In this document: positions 51,591-59,184 of the stretch, piece by piece
Position numbering within the stretch: the stretch's first letter is position 1
Layout of the letters: each line of letters opens with the position of its first letter
Origin: Hydrogenophaga sp. 2FB
Lineage (GTDB): Bacteria; Pseudomonadota; Gammaproteobacteria; Burkholderiales; Burkholderiaceae_C
Reading direction: 5' to 3'
Assembly (NCBI RefSeq): GCF_005503365.1
Contig: NZ_SCML01000002.1
Location: 62,001 to 126,000 of the forward strand
DNA: 64,000 nt
Translations under genes and position numbers: made by a program
Notes under the pieces: model-generated
What the model was told of the DNA's origin: nothing
The model's database searches: none
Seen by the model: only the letters and a program-made list of their open reading frames with translations

Positions 51591-52151
51591 TCAAGGGCCT
51601 TTGCGACGGACGCTCTTGGTCGTGACTTGGGCATGCTGGGGTTCCTGCTGCTCAACGGAATCTGCGTGGGGCTGCTCACGTTTGAGTGTGTTCTGAACCC
51701 CTTGGACGAGTTCAATGGGCACTTGAACCTCGGCGCCAAGCTTGAATGCGACAAGTGCGCGGAAACCGGCGATGAGGCGGGTTGTCCCGTAGTAGCCGCC
51801 AGCCTCGCCGATCATGAACGTCGGGTCCATGTTCTCGCCTTCGTAGCTCGTCGTCAGACTGTGACCTGTCCATTGATCGCACTCAGCGAACCACTGCGGG
51901 ATTCGCTGGGTGGTTGTGAAGCCTTTGTCATCAACCTCGTATGTGTCGTTTGCTCGGATGGTGGTGATGTTCATGCGATCAAGGATCGGACCACCAAGCC
52001 CCCAGTCTGTGGAGTAGTTGGTCGCCGGAAATTCCATGCCGATGCCGTTGACAGTGGGCACCTGGCTGTATTCCTCGCCCTCGCACTTCGCCACCGCCCA
52101 GTCGAGCGCGGCGCCGGAGAGATCGGAAACTTTGATCGCGGTCATGGTCAT
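51591..52151 (-). CDS. NinX-like (DUF2591) protein, copy 1
   Basis: IKVSDLSGAALDWAVAKCEG at the N-terminus and YYGTTRLIAGFRALVAFKLG near the C-terminus are the two landmarks of the phage NinX/DUF2591 family, whose role is unknown; most members are about 100-130 residues. At 186 residues this one is longer, with a tail (QEPQHAQVTTKSVRRKGP) matching that of its paralogue. AGGA precedes the ATG at 52151. Confidence 0.75.
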   Translation of the reverse strand: MTMTAIKVSDLSGAALDWAVAKCEGEEYSQVPTVNGIGMEFPATNYSTDWGLGGPILDRMNITTIRANDTYEVDDKGFTTTQRIPQWFAECDQWTGHSLTTSYEGENMDPTFMIGEAGGYYGTTRLIAGFRALVAFKLGAEVQVPIELVQGVQNTLKREQPHADSVEQQEPQHAQVTTKSVRRKGP

Positions 52152-52181
52152 GAGGAATTCCTCGCTGTGCCCGTATAGTTT

Positions 52182-52682
52182 TCAAGGACCCTTGCGGCGA
52201 GCGACCTTGGTTGTAGCCGGGGATTGCGGGGTCTCCTGCGGCGCGGAATCTGAACGGGGATTCTCAGGTTTTGTGATGCTTCCCACACCGCGCATAAGTT
52301 CGACGGGCACCTGAATCTCAACGCCAAGATTCGATGCCACCAGGCAGCGCAAGGCCGCGATGCGAGGAGTTGAGCCGAAGAAGTAGCCCTCGAGGTTGTG
52401 CATCGACGCCCTGAACTTGTTTTCAGGCTCCGGCCAGTCAGTGCGAATCAACTGCAAGCCTTGATCATAGAGTCGATCAAGGATCGGCCCACCCTGTGCC
52501 CAATCCGTGGAGGGCTTAAATTCGACACCCGAATCCACACCCATTTCGTGCAACTCCGCGTCCAGTACAACTGGGCCCGTCATGGTGTGATTCATGCCGA
52601 TCTCGGCTCGAAGGTTCACCGCCTTCGCCACCGCCCAATCGAGTGCAACGCCGGTGAGTTCGGAAACTTTGATCGTGATCAT
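52182..52682 (-). CDS. NinX-like (DUF2591) protein, copy 2
   Basis: MITIKVSELTGVALDWAVAK at the N-terminus and FGSTPRIAALRCLVASNLGV near the C-terminus identify the same family. The tail ends PATTKVARRKGP, almost the same as in copy 1, so the two arose by tandem duplication including the tail. ATG at 52682 with TTAGG upstream. It is the first gene of the operon. 166 residues. Confidence 0.75.
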   Translation of the reverse strand: MITIKVSELTGVALDWAVAKAVNLRAEIGMNHTMTGPVVLDAELHEMGVDSGVEFKPSTDWAQGGPILDRLYDQGLQLIRTDWPEPENKFRASMHNLEGYFFGSTPRIAALRCLVASNLGVEIQVPVELMRGVGSITKPENPRSDSAPQETPQSPATTKVARRKGP

Positions 52683-52756
52683 GTGAATGCCTAACAGGTA
52701 AAAGAGGTGCGGATGGAAGACCGAAGACTGCCTGGAGCTATTGGATGAAGCAAGTA

Positions 52757-52778
52757 GCCTATAGGATATCGTATAGAC
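52757..52778 (-). promoter_or_regulatory. GATATCC promoter element with dyad
   Basis: Coding-strand GTCTATACGATATCCTATAG then GC: an inverted repeat (YCTATA...TATAGR) around GATATC, with -10 TATCCT (52763-52768). It is 80 nt upstream of the NinX-like gene start. Confidence 0.6.
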
Positions 52779-52845
52779 AAACATCATCCTCGGTTTTTTG
52801 ATCTTCGGTGGGGCCCTCAATTTCTCTCGAGCACTGGGACGATCC

Positions 52846-53253
52846 CTAGGACTTGTGCCTCAGCCTGAAGGAGCGTTGGCGCGCAGCATTCGTCTGGGCG
52901 CCGGGTTTTGGGGGGCGACCCCTTGGTGCTGAAGGCTTGGTCCAGGGCAGGCCCTTAATGCTCTCCCGAGCCACCACATCCATGAGTGCATATGCCATGG
53001 CCGCGGCTGCATACCGAGCGGCCGCGAGGGCGGAGTCTGCTTGAGGGATGCCAATGCGAACGGCTCCCCAGTCGCCGGGCGCTCGTTCAATTCCGCTCTC
53101 ACCATGAACCAGAACGATCAGGCGCTCCGTCCACCTACCGCTGGCGCGGCATTGTGCCCCTGCGGATTCCAGCAAGCTGCGCAATGTCATGGCGTCATCA
53201 ATGTTGATGTTCGGCACGACGCGCGGCAGTGGGAAGAAGAATGGGATCGACAT
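52846..53253 (-). CDS. hypothetical protein divergent from nucleotidyltransferase
   Basis: Begins at ATG 53253 directly beside a palindrome. The protein has a helix MTLRSLLESAGAQCRASGRW, then an alpha-rich Ala-rich region (ALAAARYAAAAMAYALMD) and a basic Pro/Arg-rich tail ending RQRSFRLRHKS. 135 residues. The shared operator and divergent position suggest a functional link to the 53314 gene, perhaps as antitoxin, but no family is recognised. Confidence 0.55.
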   Translation of the reverse strand: MSIPFFFPLPRVVPNINIDDAMTLRSLLESAGAQCRASGRWTERLIVLVHGESGIERAPGDWGAVRIGIPQADSALAAARYAAAAMAYALMDVVARESIKGLPWTKPSAPRGRPPKPGAQTNAARQRSFRLRHKS

Positions 53254-53256
53254 ATA

Positions 53257-53271
53257 ACGTTACTGTAACGT
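53257..53271. promoter_or_regulatory. 15-nt palindromic operator between divergent genes
   Basis: ACGTTAC-T-GTAACGT is a perfect palindrome located 4 nt upstream of the minus-strand start and 43 nt upstream of the plus-strand start. It can control both genes. Confidence 0.65.
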
Positions 53272-53313
53272 AAAATACTGGCAAGGTCTACGAAAGCACG
53301 AAAGCAGTTCTCC

Positions 53314-54009
53314 ATGGAAACCAAAGAATTTGAAGTCTTGCTCGGCGCATGTGCTGAGGTGGCGGAGTTGTTCCCTGAAGGTGTCATCTACATCGGCGGC
53401 ATCGCGGTGTACCTTCACGCCAAGAACGTAGCCACCACCAGTGAACTGGCGGAGTTCACGCACGATGCCGATTTCTACATCTCATTCGCCGACATGGGTG
53501 ACTTGCGTGACATCGAGGAGGTGACTCCGAATAGGCGCCTGAGCAAGCACCAGATGATCAAGAAGGGATTTGAATTCGACATCTACACTGAGCGGCAGTC
53601 ATCACTCATCGTTCCCTACGACATGGTCCTGTCGAGTTCCGATGTGTATGGCGGCATGCGGGTTGCGTCATTGGAGCATCTGCTGGTGCTCAAGCTGATG
53701 GCGTTCATGGATCGCAAGGGCAGTTCCAAGGGTGACAAGGATGCCAAGGACTTGCTTCGAATCGCCGCGGTGGCTTCTCAGGGCGGGAATGGCTTCAGGC
53801 CTGAGCTGGCGTTGCCGTATTTGCAGGACGAACACCTTGCCCTGCTAAAACAGGTGGCGGGAGGGCCGCATGCTCTTTCGCTCGCGCAGGGCAACGCCAT
53901 GCTTGCGAAGCGGATCCGCGCCGACTTCACCTCGGTGGTCACATCGCTGACAACGCCTCCAGAGGCTGAGGCTGGTAAACCCGCGGTCAAGCGCTCCAGG
54001 AAGCCATAG
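53314..54009 (+). CDS. nucleotidyltransferase-like toxin candidate
   Basis: VIYIGGIAVYLHAKNVA then EFTHDADFYIS gives GG...HDADF, the nucleotidyltransferase core, and EHLLVLKLMAFMDRKGSSKG then DKDAKDLLRI the second block typical of the AbiEii/MNT-type families. 231 residues. The tail is EAEAGKPAVKRSRKP, another basic end. It is the fourth nucleotidyltransferase in the window and the only one without an obvious antitoxin in the same operon. Confidence 0.7.
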   Translation: METKEFEVLLGACAEVAELFPEGVIYIGGIAVYLHAKNVATTSELAEFTHDADFYISFADMGDLRDIEEVTPNRRLSKHQMIKKGFEFDIYTERQSSLIVPYDMVLSSSDVYGGMRVASLEHLLVLKLMAFMDRKGSSKGDKDAKDLLRIAAVASQGGNGFRPELALPYLQDEHLALLKQVAGGPHALSLAQGNAMLAKRIRADFTSVVTSLTTPPEAEAGKPAVKRSRKP

Positions 54010-54028
54010 CCATTTCCTGGGACGGCCC

Positions 54029-54760
54029 TCAGATCGCCCGGCGACCGCGCCGCAGCGCCTGGCTTGTTGCAGCGCCTGATACCGTTGGTTTGCCAAAGGC
54101 ATCGCTCGCGCCTTCAATGTGCTGAAGCATTTCGGCCTGAACGATGGCCGCCACGCACCGTGGGATCAACCCGGAATCACCTGCGCTCAGTCGCTGCATC
54201 AGATACGAAACCTCGCCGACGCCGACTTCAATGGTGGTGCCCAGGTGCTCACGTCGGATCGGCTTTGACGGCGTTTCTCGGGGGTCGGCTCCAAGCCGCA
54301 GCAGGGCGACGGCCGCCTTGGCGTTCACAACACGCAGCGAGGCGTCGAAGAGATTCACGCCCTCAAGGACCTCATTCGATGGCTGATCCCAGCGCAATGG
54401 CAGCTGGGTGTCCGCCAGGCTGAAATAGCCGGCATCCATGTACCGCCGCATCAGGTCCGTGAGTTCATCATCCAGACCTTGGCACCAATACCACGTGCAG
54501 AAGACCGTTGCCGGGTTCAGCTCGACTGTCTTGTACGCCGCGGAGCGCCAATGGAGGTTGGGCATGTGCAGGGGCGCCTTGATTTCGATGAAGTGGTGAA
54601 CCAGCGCCAGCGCCTTCCGTGCGACGTTGATGGATACGGGAAGGCCATGGGATTCAAACAGCTCACCAAGCGCCTGCGCATGCGCGCGGCCGGGCTCATC
54701 GAGATGGATGCTGTGTTCATCGGCAAAGCGGATGAGTTCAGGGCTGAGGCTCGTGCTCAC
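54029..54760 (-). CDS. single-ankyrin-like family protein (member 4)
   Basis: Contains HHFIEIKAPLHMP, YMDAGYFSLADT and the ankyrin-like NLFDASLRVVNAKAAVALL then RLGADPRETP, then VGEVSYLMQRL and a C-terminal helix and the tail SQALRRGRRAI. GTG start at 54760, 3 bp after the upstream gene. 243 residues. Third gene of the 56304-54029 operon of three paralogues. Confidence 0.75.
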   Translation of the reverse strand: MSTSLSPELIRFADEHSIHLDEPGRAHAQALGELFESHGLPVSINVARKALALVHHFIEIKAPLHMPNLHWRSAAYKTVELNPATVFCTWYWCQGLDDELTDLMRRYMDAGYFSLADTQLPLRWDQPSNEVLEGVNLFDASLRVVNAKAAVALLRLGADPRETPSKPIRREHLGTTIEVGVGEVSYLMQRLSAGDSGLIPRCVAAIVQAEMLQHIEGASDAFGKPTVSGAATSQALRRGRRAI

Positions 54761-54763
54761 GGT

Positions 54764-55612
54764 TCAGAGCCTTCTGCGCCTGCTGCTGTGCGCGGATGTG
54801 GTGATCCGCGATGAAGAGCCGTGATCGGCGGGCGATCCCCCACCCGTACCAGGACCCTCCTTCCCCAGCTCGATCTGACTGTGCATCGCGGCATGCATTG
54901 CCGCTGCATGCTGCCGGCGCCGGCCCATGTCAATCGCTTGCCTGACCGGGTGCTCAGCAGCAATCCCCAGCACTAGGTCCAAAAACGCCTCGTGGGCACC
55001 TGGAGGAATCGTGGTGTTGAAGCCCGCAAGGGGCTGTGGCTTGAGGGGCATGGCCTCCGCCAAGGCGCCAAGATCCATCAAGCTGGAGATGGCCTGGGTA
55101 TTTCCGCAGCAGACAGCCACCTCAAGGTAGGAGCCGCTCGCAGGCATCTTGTTGTGGACAGCTCGATCGTCAGCGAGGTCCAGGTACCCGTTCTCGGCGT
55201 AGGTGGCCAGCAAATGGTGCAAGGACTCCACCAGCGGCTCGTACCACTTCCCAGAGATCAAGCTGGTCATCATCGCCACTGTGATGGTGTCGGGAGTGAT
55301 GCGACCGCCTATGGTGTTGGAGTCGGCGCCGTCCGAAGATCTTGTGCCTTCATTCTCTGCAGCCTCCCAGGGCTGAAACGAAATGGACCGAGAAGCGAAG
55401 CCGTGCAGCCTGGCGTAGGTCTGCATGCCCTGCTTGCGGATCCAGTGGTATTTGGGATCGGATCTGTCCGCCCCATCAAGCCCCTGAAACGCTGAGGTCA
55501 TCAGCGTCCGGTGAATGGCCTCTTGAGTCTCCTGCGGCAGCGATGCATCACGCTCCAGAATCCCGAGAATGTCGGTATCGGCAATCAACGAGAAAGCAGG
55601 GTGGAGTTCCAT
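54764..55612 (-). CDS. single-ankyrin-like family protein (member 5)
   Basis: The family core is present: YAENGYLDLADD, the ankyrin-like YLEVAVCCGNTQAISSLM then DLGALAEAMPL, PGAHEAFLDL and a Met-rich helix. It has a longer N-terminal half than its relatives (ELHPAFSLIADTDILGILER) and a Gly/Ser-rich tail ending SSRRRRL. ATG at 55612 overlaps the previous stop by one base (TGATG). 282 residues. Confidence 0.75.
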   Translation of the reverse strand: MELHPAFSLIADTDILGILERDASLPQETQEAIHRTLMTSAFQGLDGADRSDPKYHWIRKQGMQTYARLHGFASRSISFQPWEAAENEGTRSSDGADSNTIGGRITPDTITVAMMTSLISGKWYEPLVESLHHLLATYAENGYLDLADDRAVHNKMPASGSYLEVAVCCGNTQAISSLMDLGALAEAMPLKPQPLAGFNTTIPPGAHEAFLDLVLGIAAEHPVRQAIDMGRRRQHAAAMHAAMHSQIELGKEGPGTGGGSPADHGSSSRITTSAHSSRRRRL

Positions 55613-56304
55613 CAGAGTCCCTTTCGGCGGTGTTTCGGTGGGACGGCAGCCCCGCACGGCGCAAACCCCGAGGAGCGCGCGATCGACCGATTCATGATCG
55701 CCGTGTTCATGGCGGTGATCATCGGGTGTCCAGGCTCGCGATCAATTCGCAGGAAGCCCTCAAAATCACCGGATGCAACGCCAGAGAGCATGTACGCATG
55801 CCTGGGGACCAGGCTCAGGTCCGAGCCGAGCATGATGAGCGCCGCGGCCCCGGGAATGTTCCCACGTGCAATCGCTTGCTCCAGCAGTGTGCCGTCCAGG
55901 TGCATCTCTGGGACGCGCGGGTCGTTGACGTCCAGGTATCCACGCTCCACATACAGCGCAAGCAAATCACCGAGGTCGTTCGCGATTTCTGGCTTCCAGG
56001 GCGTCTCCACCAGGTCGCGGAAGTTTTCGAGGACGTAGAGAGTGCGGCAGAGCTCCCCTGTATCGCGATCCCGGGCGTCTGCACGCACCTGATTGGCAAT
56101 GAGGGGGATGCCTCGCTCGATGAAAGCGCGGAGTTCTTCTGCCTGCGAGCGAAAGGCGTCGACATTCTTTTGAGAACCACCAATTGAGTGCACCAGGGCC
56201 GTGAGGGCTTTGTAGTGCAACCCGCCCTCGTGCTCATCGTCCTCAGCTGTGCACTGAACCCCGGACTCCTGATCCGAAATCCTGCCTGGCAAAGGGTTGT
56301 GCAC
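55612..56304 (-). CDS. single-ankyrin-like family protein (member 6)
   Basis: Shows AFIERGIPLIANQVRAD, YVERGYLDVNDP, the ankyrin-like LLEQAIARGNIPGAAALI then MLGSDLSLVPR, SGDFEGFLRI and IMNRSIARSSG, ending AVPPKHRRKGL. GTG at 56304 with AGGA upstream. First gene of a three-paralogue operon. The intergenic region with the divergent gene at 56396 holds the shared promoter element. 230 residues. Confidence 0.75.
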   Translation of the reverse strand: MHNPLPGRISDQESGVQCTAEDDEHEGGLHYKALTALVHSIGGSQKNVDAFRSQAEELRAFIERGIPLIANQVRADARDRDTGELCRTLYVLENFRDLVETPWKPEIANDLGDLLALYVERGYLDVNDPRVPEMHLDGTLLEQAIARGNIPGAAALIMLGSDLSLVPRHAYMLSGVASGDFEGFLRIDREPGHPMITAMNTAIMNRSIARSSGFAPCGAAVPPKHRRKGL

Positions 56305-56353
56305 GAGCGGTCCTGTCGGGATGGTTGGCGAACGAATGGGCGCTCAGTATACT

Positions 56354-56378
56354 GTGTTAAGCATATCTGTAACGCACA
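56354..56378 (+). promoter_or_regulatory. promoter element in divergent intergenic region
   Basis: TGTGTTAAGCATATCTGTAA then CGCACA: dyad around CATATC, with TATCTG (56364-56369) 26 nt before the ATG at 56396. A second CATATCC lies at 56383-56389. The dyad closely resembles that before dinG. Confidence 0.5.
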
Positions 56379-56395
56379 CAAGCATATCCACCTTC

Positions 56396-57280
56396 ATGGA
56401 CCCGACACCCACAGACCAAAGCCCAGCTTCGCTGCTGAAGTCGATTCAGGCAACCGCGCGATCAATCGAAAGGGAGATTGAGCGCCTGGCCAAACGTGCT
56501 CCACCCAGCCCCAAGGTCGCCGAGAAAGATGCCCTGCAGCGCCGTGACATCAAGAAAGAGATCGACCGAGGCCTGCACGAGCTGCACTGCCTGGCCGTCG
56601 AGCTTGGAATTGCGTCCCCACAGCCTGAGAGGTACGGAGAAAAGCGTGTGGCGGCCGGGTTTGGTCGGCATGCCCTGGAGTTTCGCCGGGCGCCTCGGCA
56701 AGACGGAGCCATCCACTCCAACTCCCTTGTGGGAGGGAAGAGCGAAGACCAAGACGGCGCAAGCGATGCCTTCGATGCCGATGTGCTGGATTCCGGTGGC
56801 CTCATGCATGAGCGGTACCGCGCCCTCATCGAAGGGATGTCCGTCTCGGTTGACGTCAGCACGGGTGAGGCTGACGCTGGGCACCGGCTGTTTGGGACGG
56901 TCTGCGAGGTGATGGACGATCCTCAGAGCAAGCACGGCGTGACGCTACTCATCCAAGATGCGGAGCCGAACTACGTGCGCGCGGCCGCCCATGTGCCCGA
57001 AGCGCAAACGCCACATGCCCCGAAGACCGTGCTGCAGCCGCAGGGCACTGGACCCTACGATGCCAATCGGATTGCGTGGGAGCTCGATCGAACGGCGCTG
57101 GGTGACGCCCACTATGGAAACGCACTGCGCGTTGCCAAGGATATGGCCTTTCTGGATGACCGCGATCGGGCGTTGCTCGATCGGTTCGCCACCAGCGCCC
57201 AGGCGGGTACCGATCACGTTGAACTGCAAGGCCTGGCCAACAAGGTACGGGAATCGGCGAAGGAGACTTGGCATGAGTGA
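56396..57280 (+). CDS. hypothetical protein, 294 aa, first gene of four-gene operon
   Basis: Start MDPTPTDQSPAS at 56396. A coiled-coil-like N-terminus (SIEREIERLAKRAPPSPKV) leads into a region with GFGRHALEFRRAPRQDGAIH, then DVSTGEADAGHRLFGTVCEV, beta-rich, and a helical C-terminus. It overlaps the next gene by 8 bp. No family recognised. It is divergent from the ankyrin-like operon. Confidence 0.6.
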   Translation: MDPTPTDQSPASLLKSIQATARSIEREIERLAKRAPPSPKVAEKDALQRRDIKKEIDRGLHELHCLAVELGIASPQPERYGEKRVAAGFGRHALEFRRAPRQDGAIHSNSLVGGKSEDQDGASDAFDADVLDSGGLMHERYRALIEGMSVSVDVSTGEADAGHRLFGTVCEVMDDPQSKHGVTLLIQDAEPNYVRAAAHVPEAQTPHAPKTVLQPQGTGPYDANRIAWELDRTALGDAHYGNALRVAKDMAFLDDRDRALLDRFATSAQAGTDHVELQGLANKVRESAKETWHE

Positions 57281-57503
57281 AGAGTGCGCAGCACGCGCGG
57301 TCCTCAGGACGATCATGGAGTCGCACAAGTTCAACGTCGCATCCATGCGTCCGACCGATGTGCACGCACTGTGCTACGCCGTGCTCAATCCGCAGGAGGG
57401 GGATGAGGAATCTCGCGAGACGCCCACATCCGCGGCTGCTCGGTGCGTCCGGGCAGGGCAGGTCGGTCATCAACTGCAAGGAGAGCGCCGTGAGCAAATT
57501 TGA
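57273..57503 (+). CDS. small hypothetical protein, 76 aa
   Basis: Overlaps the upstream stop by 8 bp (ATGAGTGA). The first part (MSEECAARAVLRTIMESHKF then DVHALCYAVLNPQEGD) looks structured; the last part is basic (GHQLQGERREQI). Translation is probably coupled. Function unknown. Confidence 0.55.
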   Translation: MSEECAARAVLRTIMESHKFNVASMRPTDVHALCYAVLNPQEGDEESRETPTSAAARCVRAGQVGHQLQGERREQI

Positions 57504-57714
57504 AGACTTCGACACCATGGTGCTGGAGGAGATCCGTCTACGCCCCAGGAACTTCACCCAGCTGCAAACGAAAATCATCATGGATGCAGCCGCGCCGCTT
57601 GGGGCAGAGGGCTTCCGGGTTCTGGATCGACGGCTGCAGGCCATGCGCAAGACCGGGAAGATCCGATTTCAGGGCGGCATGTGGCATTACGTGCCAGAGA
57701 CGGAGCGCACATGA
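57490..57714 (+). CDS. small winged-helix-like protein, 74 aa
   Basis: GTG start at 57490 with AAGGAGAG upstream, overlapping the previous gene by 14 bp. MVLEEIRLRPRNFTQLQTKI, then GFRVLDRRLQAMRKTGKI and RFQGGMWHYV follow the helix-helix-strand order of a winged helix, so it may bind DNA. It overlaps the next gene by 4 bp. Confidence 0.6.
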   Translation: MSKFEDFDTMVLEEIRLRPRNFTQLQTKIIMDAAAPLGAEGFRVLDRRLQAMRKTGKIRFQGGMWHYVPETERT

Positions 57715-58133
57715 AAAACTTGAACGATGCCGGTGCACGCAAAGCGTTGACCAGGGCTGCGGAGTTACTGCTTGAAAACGCCAAGGAGCTGCTCCAGTCG
57801 CACACCATTGGTGGCGACGGGAATTGGACGGGCGAGGAAGAAGCCAAAGCGGCTCACGACGAGTTGATCGCGGTTGCAGGGCGTCTCACGGCGCTGCTGG
57901 GCGTCAAGGTCGAAGAAGCCAGCCTGGTCACTGCCGGAGCTGAGAACGAGGACTCCGAGATGCGCCAGGCGCTCCGTTTCTACGCCGAAGGCAACCACTT
58001 CATTCCTGTGAACCCCGATGACTGGGAGTCGGTGAGTGGCGAGCCTGGCAATTTCCTTGAGGACGAAGCTCACACGGCAACGGTAGAAGACGGGACTGTC
58101 GCCAAGCGCGCACTCGCAGCAAAGCGAGCTTGA
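57711..58133 (+). CDS. hypothetical protein, 140 aa, last gene of operon
   Basis: ATG overlaps the previous stop (ATGA). A helical N-terminus (ALTRAAELLLENAKELLQSH) is followed by an acidic C-terminal part and a basic end (VAKRALAAKRA). No family recognised. It completes a tightly overlapping four-gene unit 56396-58133. Confidence 0.6.
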   Translation: MKNLNDAGARKALTRAAELLLENAKELLQSHTIGGDGNWTGEEEAKAAHDELIAVAGRLTALLGVKVEEASLVTAGAENEDSEMRQALRFYAEGNHFIPVNPDDWESVSGEPGNFLEDEAHTATVEDGTVAKRALAAKRA

Positions 58134-58226
58134 GATTGACGCAAATCGCCGGCTTCATGGGAGATAAGTCGGCGATGGGTGCTGCAATCAGTCAAGGGTA
58201 TGGCGGTGATGGTGTGCCACAATCAG

Positions 58227-58247
58227 TGCAAAGAATATCATTTACAC
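58227..58247 (+). promoter_or_regulatory. AATATCA promoter element
   Basis: GTGCAAAGAATATCATTTAC then AC: a dyad GTGCAAA...TTTACAC around the core, with TATCAT (58236-58241) 34 nt before the ATG at 58276. Confidence 0.5.
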
Positions 58248-58275
58248 CAAAAGCCGTTGACCTGAGAGGCCGCAT

Positions 58276-59133
58276 ATGAGCAGAGCTGTTCTTCCGAAGC
58301 ACTTCATCAATGAATTCGAGCTCTATCAGCGACGCGAGTTGGATCATGCGCGTGCTTTGACCGTACTTCTGAAGGGGACGGGTACCCCGGATGAGTTGAT
58401 TGCGGCCCGCAGGACCTGCGAGCGTTTGATCGACAAAGGCGTGTCGCCGCGATTTGCTGGTCGCCAGGCCACTGACAAGTGGACCGGGCTTGCCTTGGAG
58501 ATCACCAGCAAGCCCTGGCCAAAAAGCACCGAAGAAGACCTGAAAGCGCTGTTGGGCGCCTACATCTCGCGGGGCATGGTTGAACTCATTCCGAAGTTCA
58601 TCCAAAGCGATTCGAAGGCGCCCTATCATTCGACCGTCCTCGACATCGCAGCCATGCAGGGCCACACGCAAGCTGTGCGTTTGATCGTGGATGTTCACCC
58701 CGTTCGCGCCTCCTATGAGGCCAATCCCAGGGCGCTGGTGAGCCGTACGGCCGAGCTCGCTGATGAGATTCATCATGCCTCTAAACAGCAAGGTCTCAGC
58801 TTGCTGCAGAAGGCGGCATTCGAAGACCGTCTCGAGCACCAGGTGAATCTTCTGCAGGACCTCATTGACGCGCATCCGGGGGTCTATGCGCCGACGGTGA
58901 TTGCCACTGAAGCCGAGGCGTCCGCCCGAAAAATTGGCACGCAAAAGCATGCCTTTCGCTCGGCGATGACGCGGCTGTTTGCGATTGCCCTTGAGCCCCC
59001 GCAACAAGTCACGATCTACAAGGACCTTGTGGAAGCTGCGCATCGCGGTCTCAAGCCGACACCGGTGAAAACCAGCGAAAGCGCTGTTCTTGCAGAGAGC
59101 ATGCATCGCATGAAGACTCCGCGGCCATTTTGA
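58276..59133 (+). CDS. single-ankyrin-like family protein (member 7, divergent)
   Basis: GAGAGG precedes the ATG at 58276. Shared parts are CERLIDKGVSPRFAG, YISRGMVELIPK and the ankyrin-like VLDIAAMQGHTQAVRLIV, then a long helical region. It ends HRMKTPRPF and lacks the RRxx(I/L) tail. 285 residues. It is the only family member on the plus strand. Confidence 0.65.
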   Translation: MSRAVLPKHFINEFELYQRRELDHARALTVLLKGTGTPDELIAARRTCERLIDKGVSPRFAGRQATDKWTGLALEITSKPWPKSTEEDLKALLGAYISRGMVELIPKFIQSDSKAPYHSTVLDIAAMQGHTQAVRLIVDVHPVRASYEANPRALVSRTAELADEIHHASKQQGLSLLQKAAFEDRLEHQVNLLQDLIDAHPGVYAPTVIATEAEASARKIGTQKHAFRSAMTRLFAIALEPPQQVTIYKDLVEAAHRGLKPTPVKTSESAVLAESMHRMKTPRPF

Positions 59134-59184
59134 GTTCCGCTCCCGAAATCATCTGCCCCGTGCACATCAATCTCCTGAGGCCCT

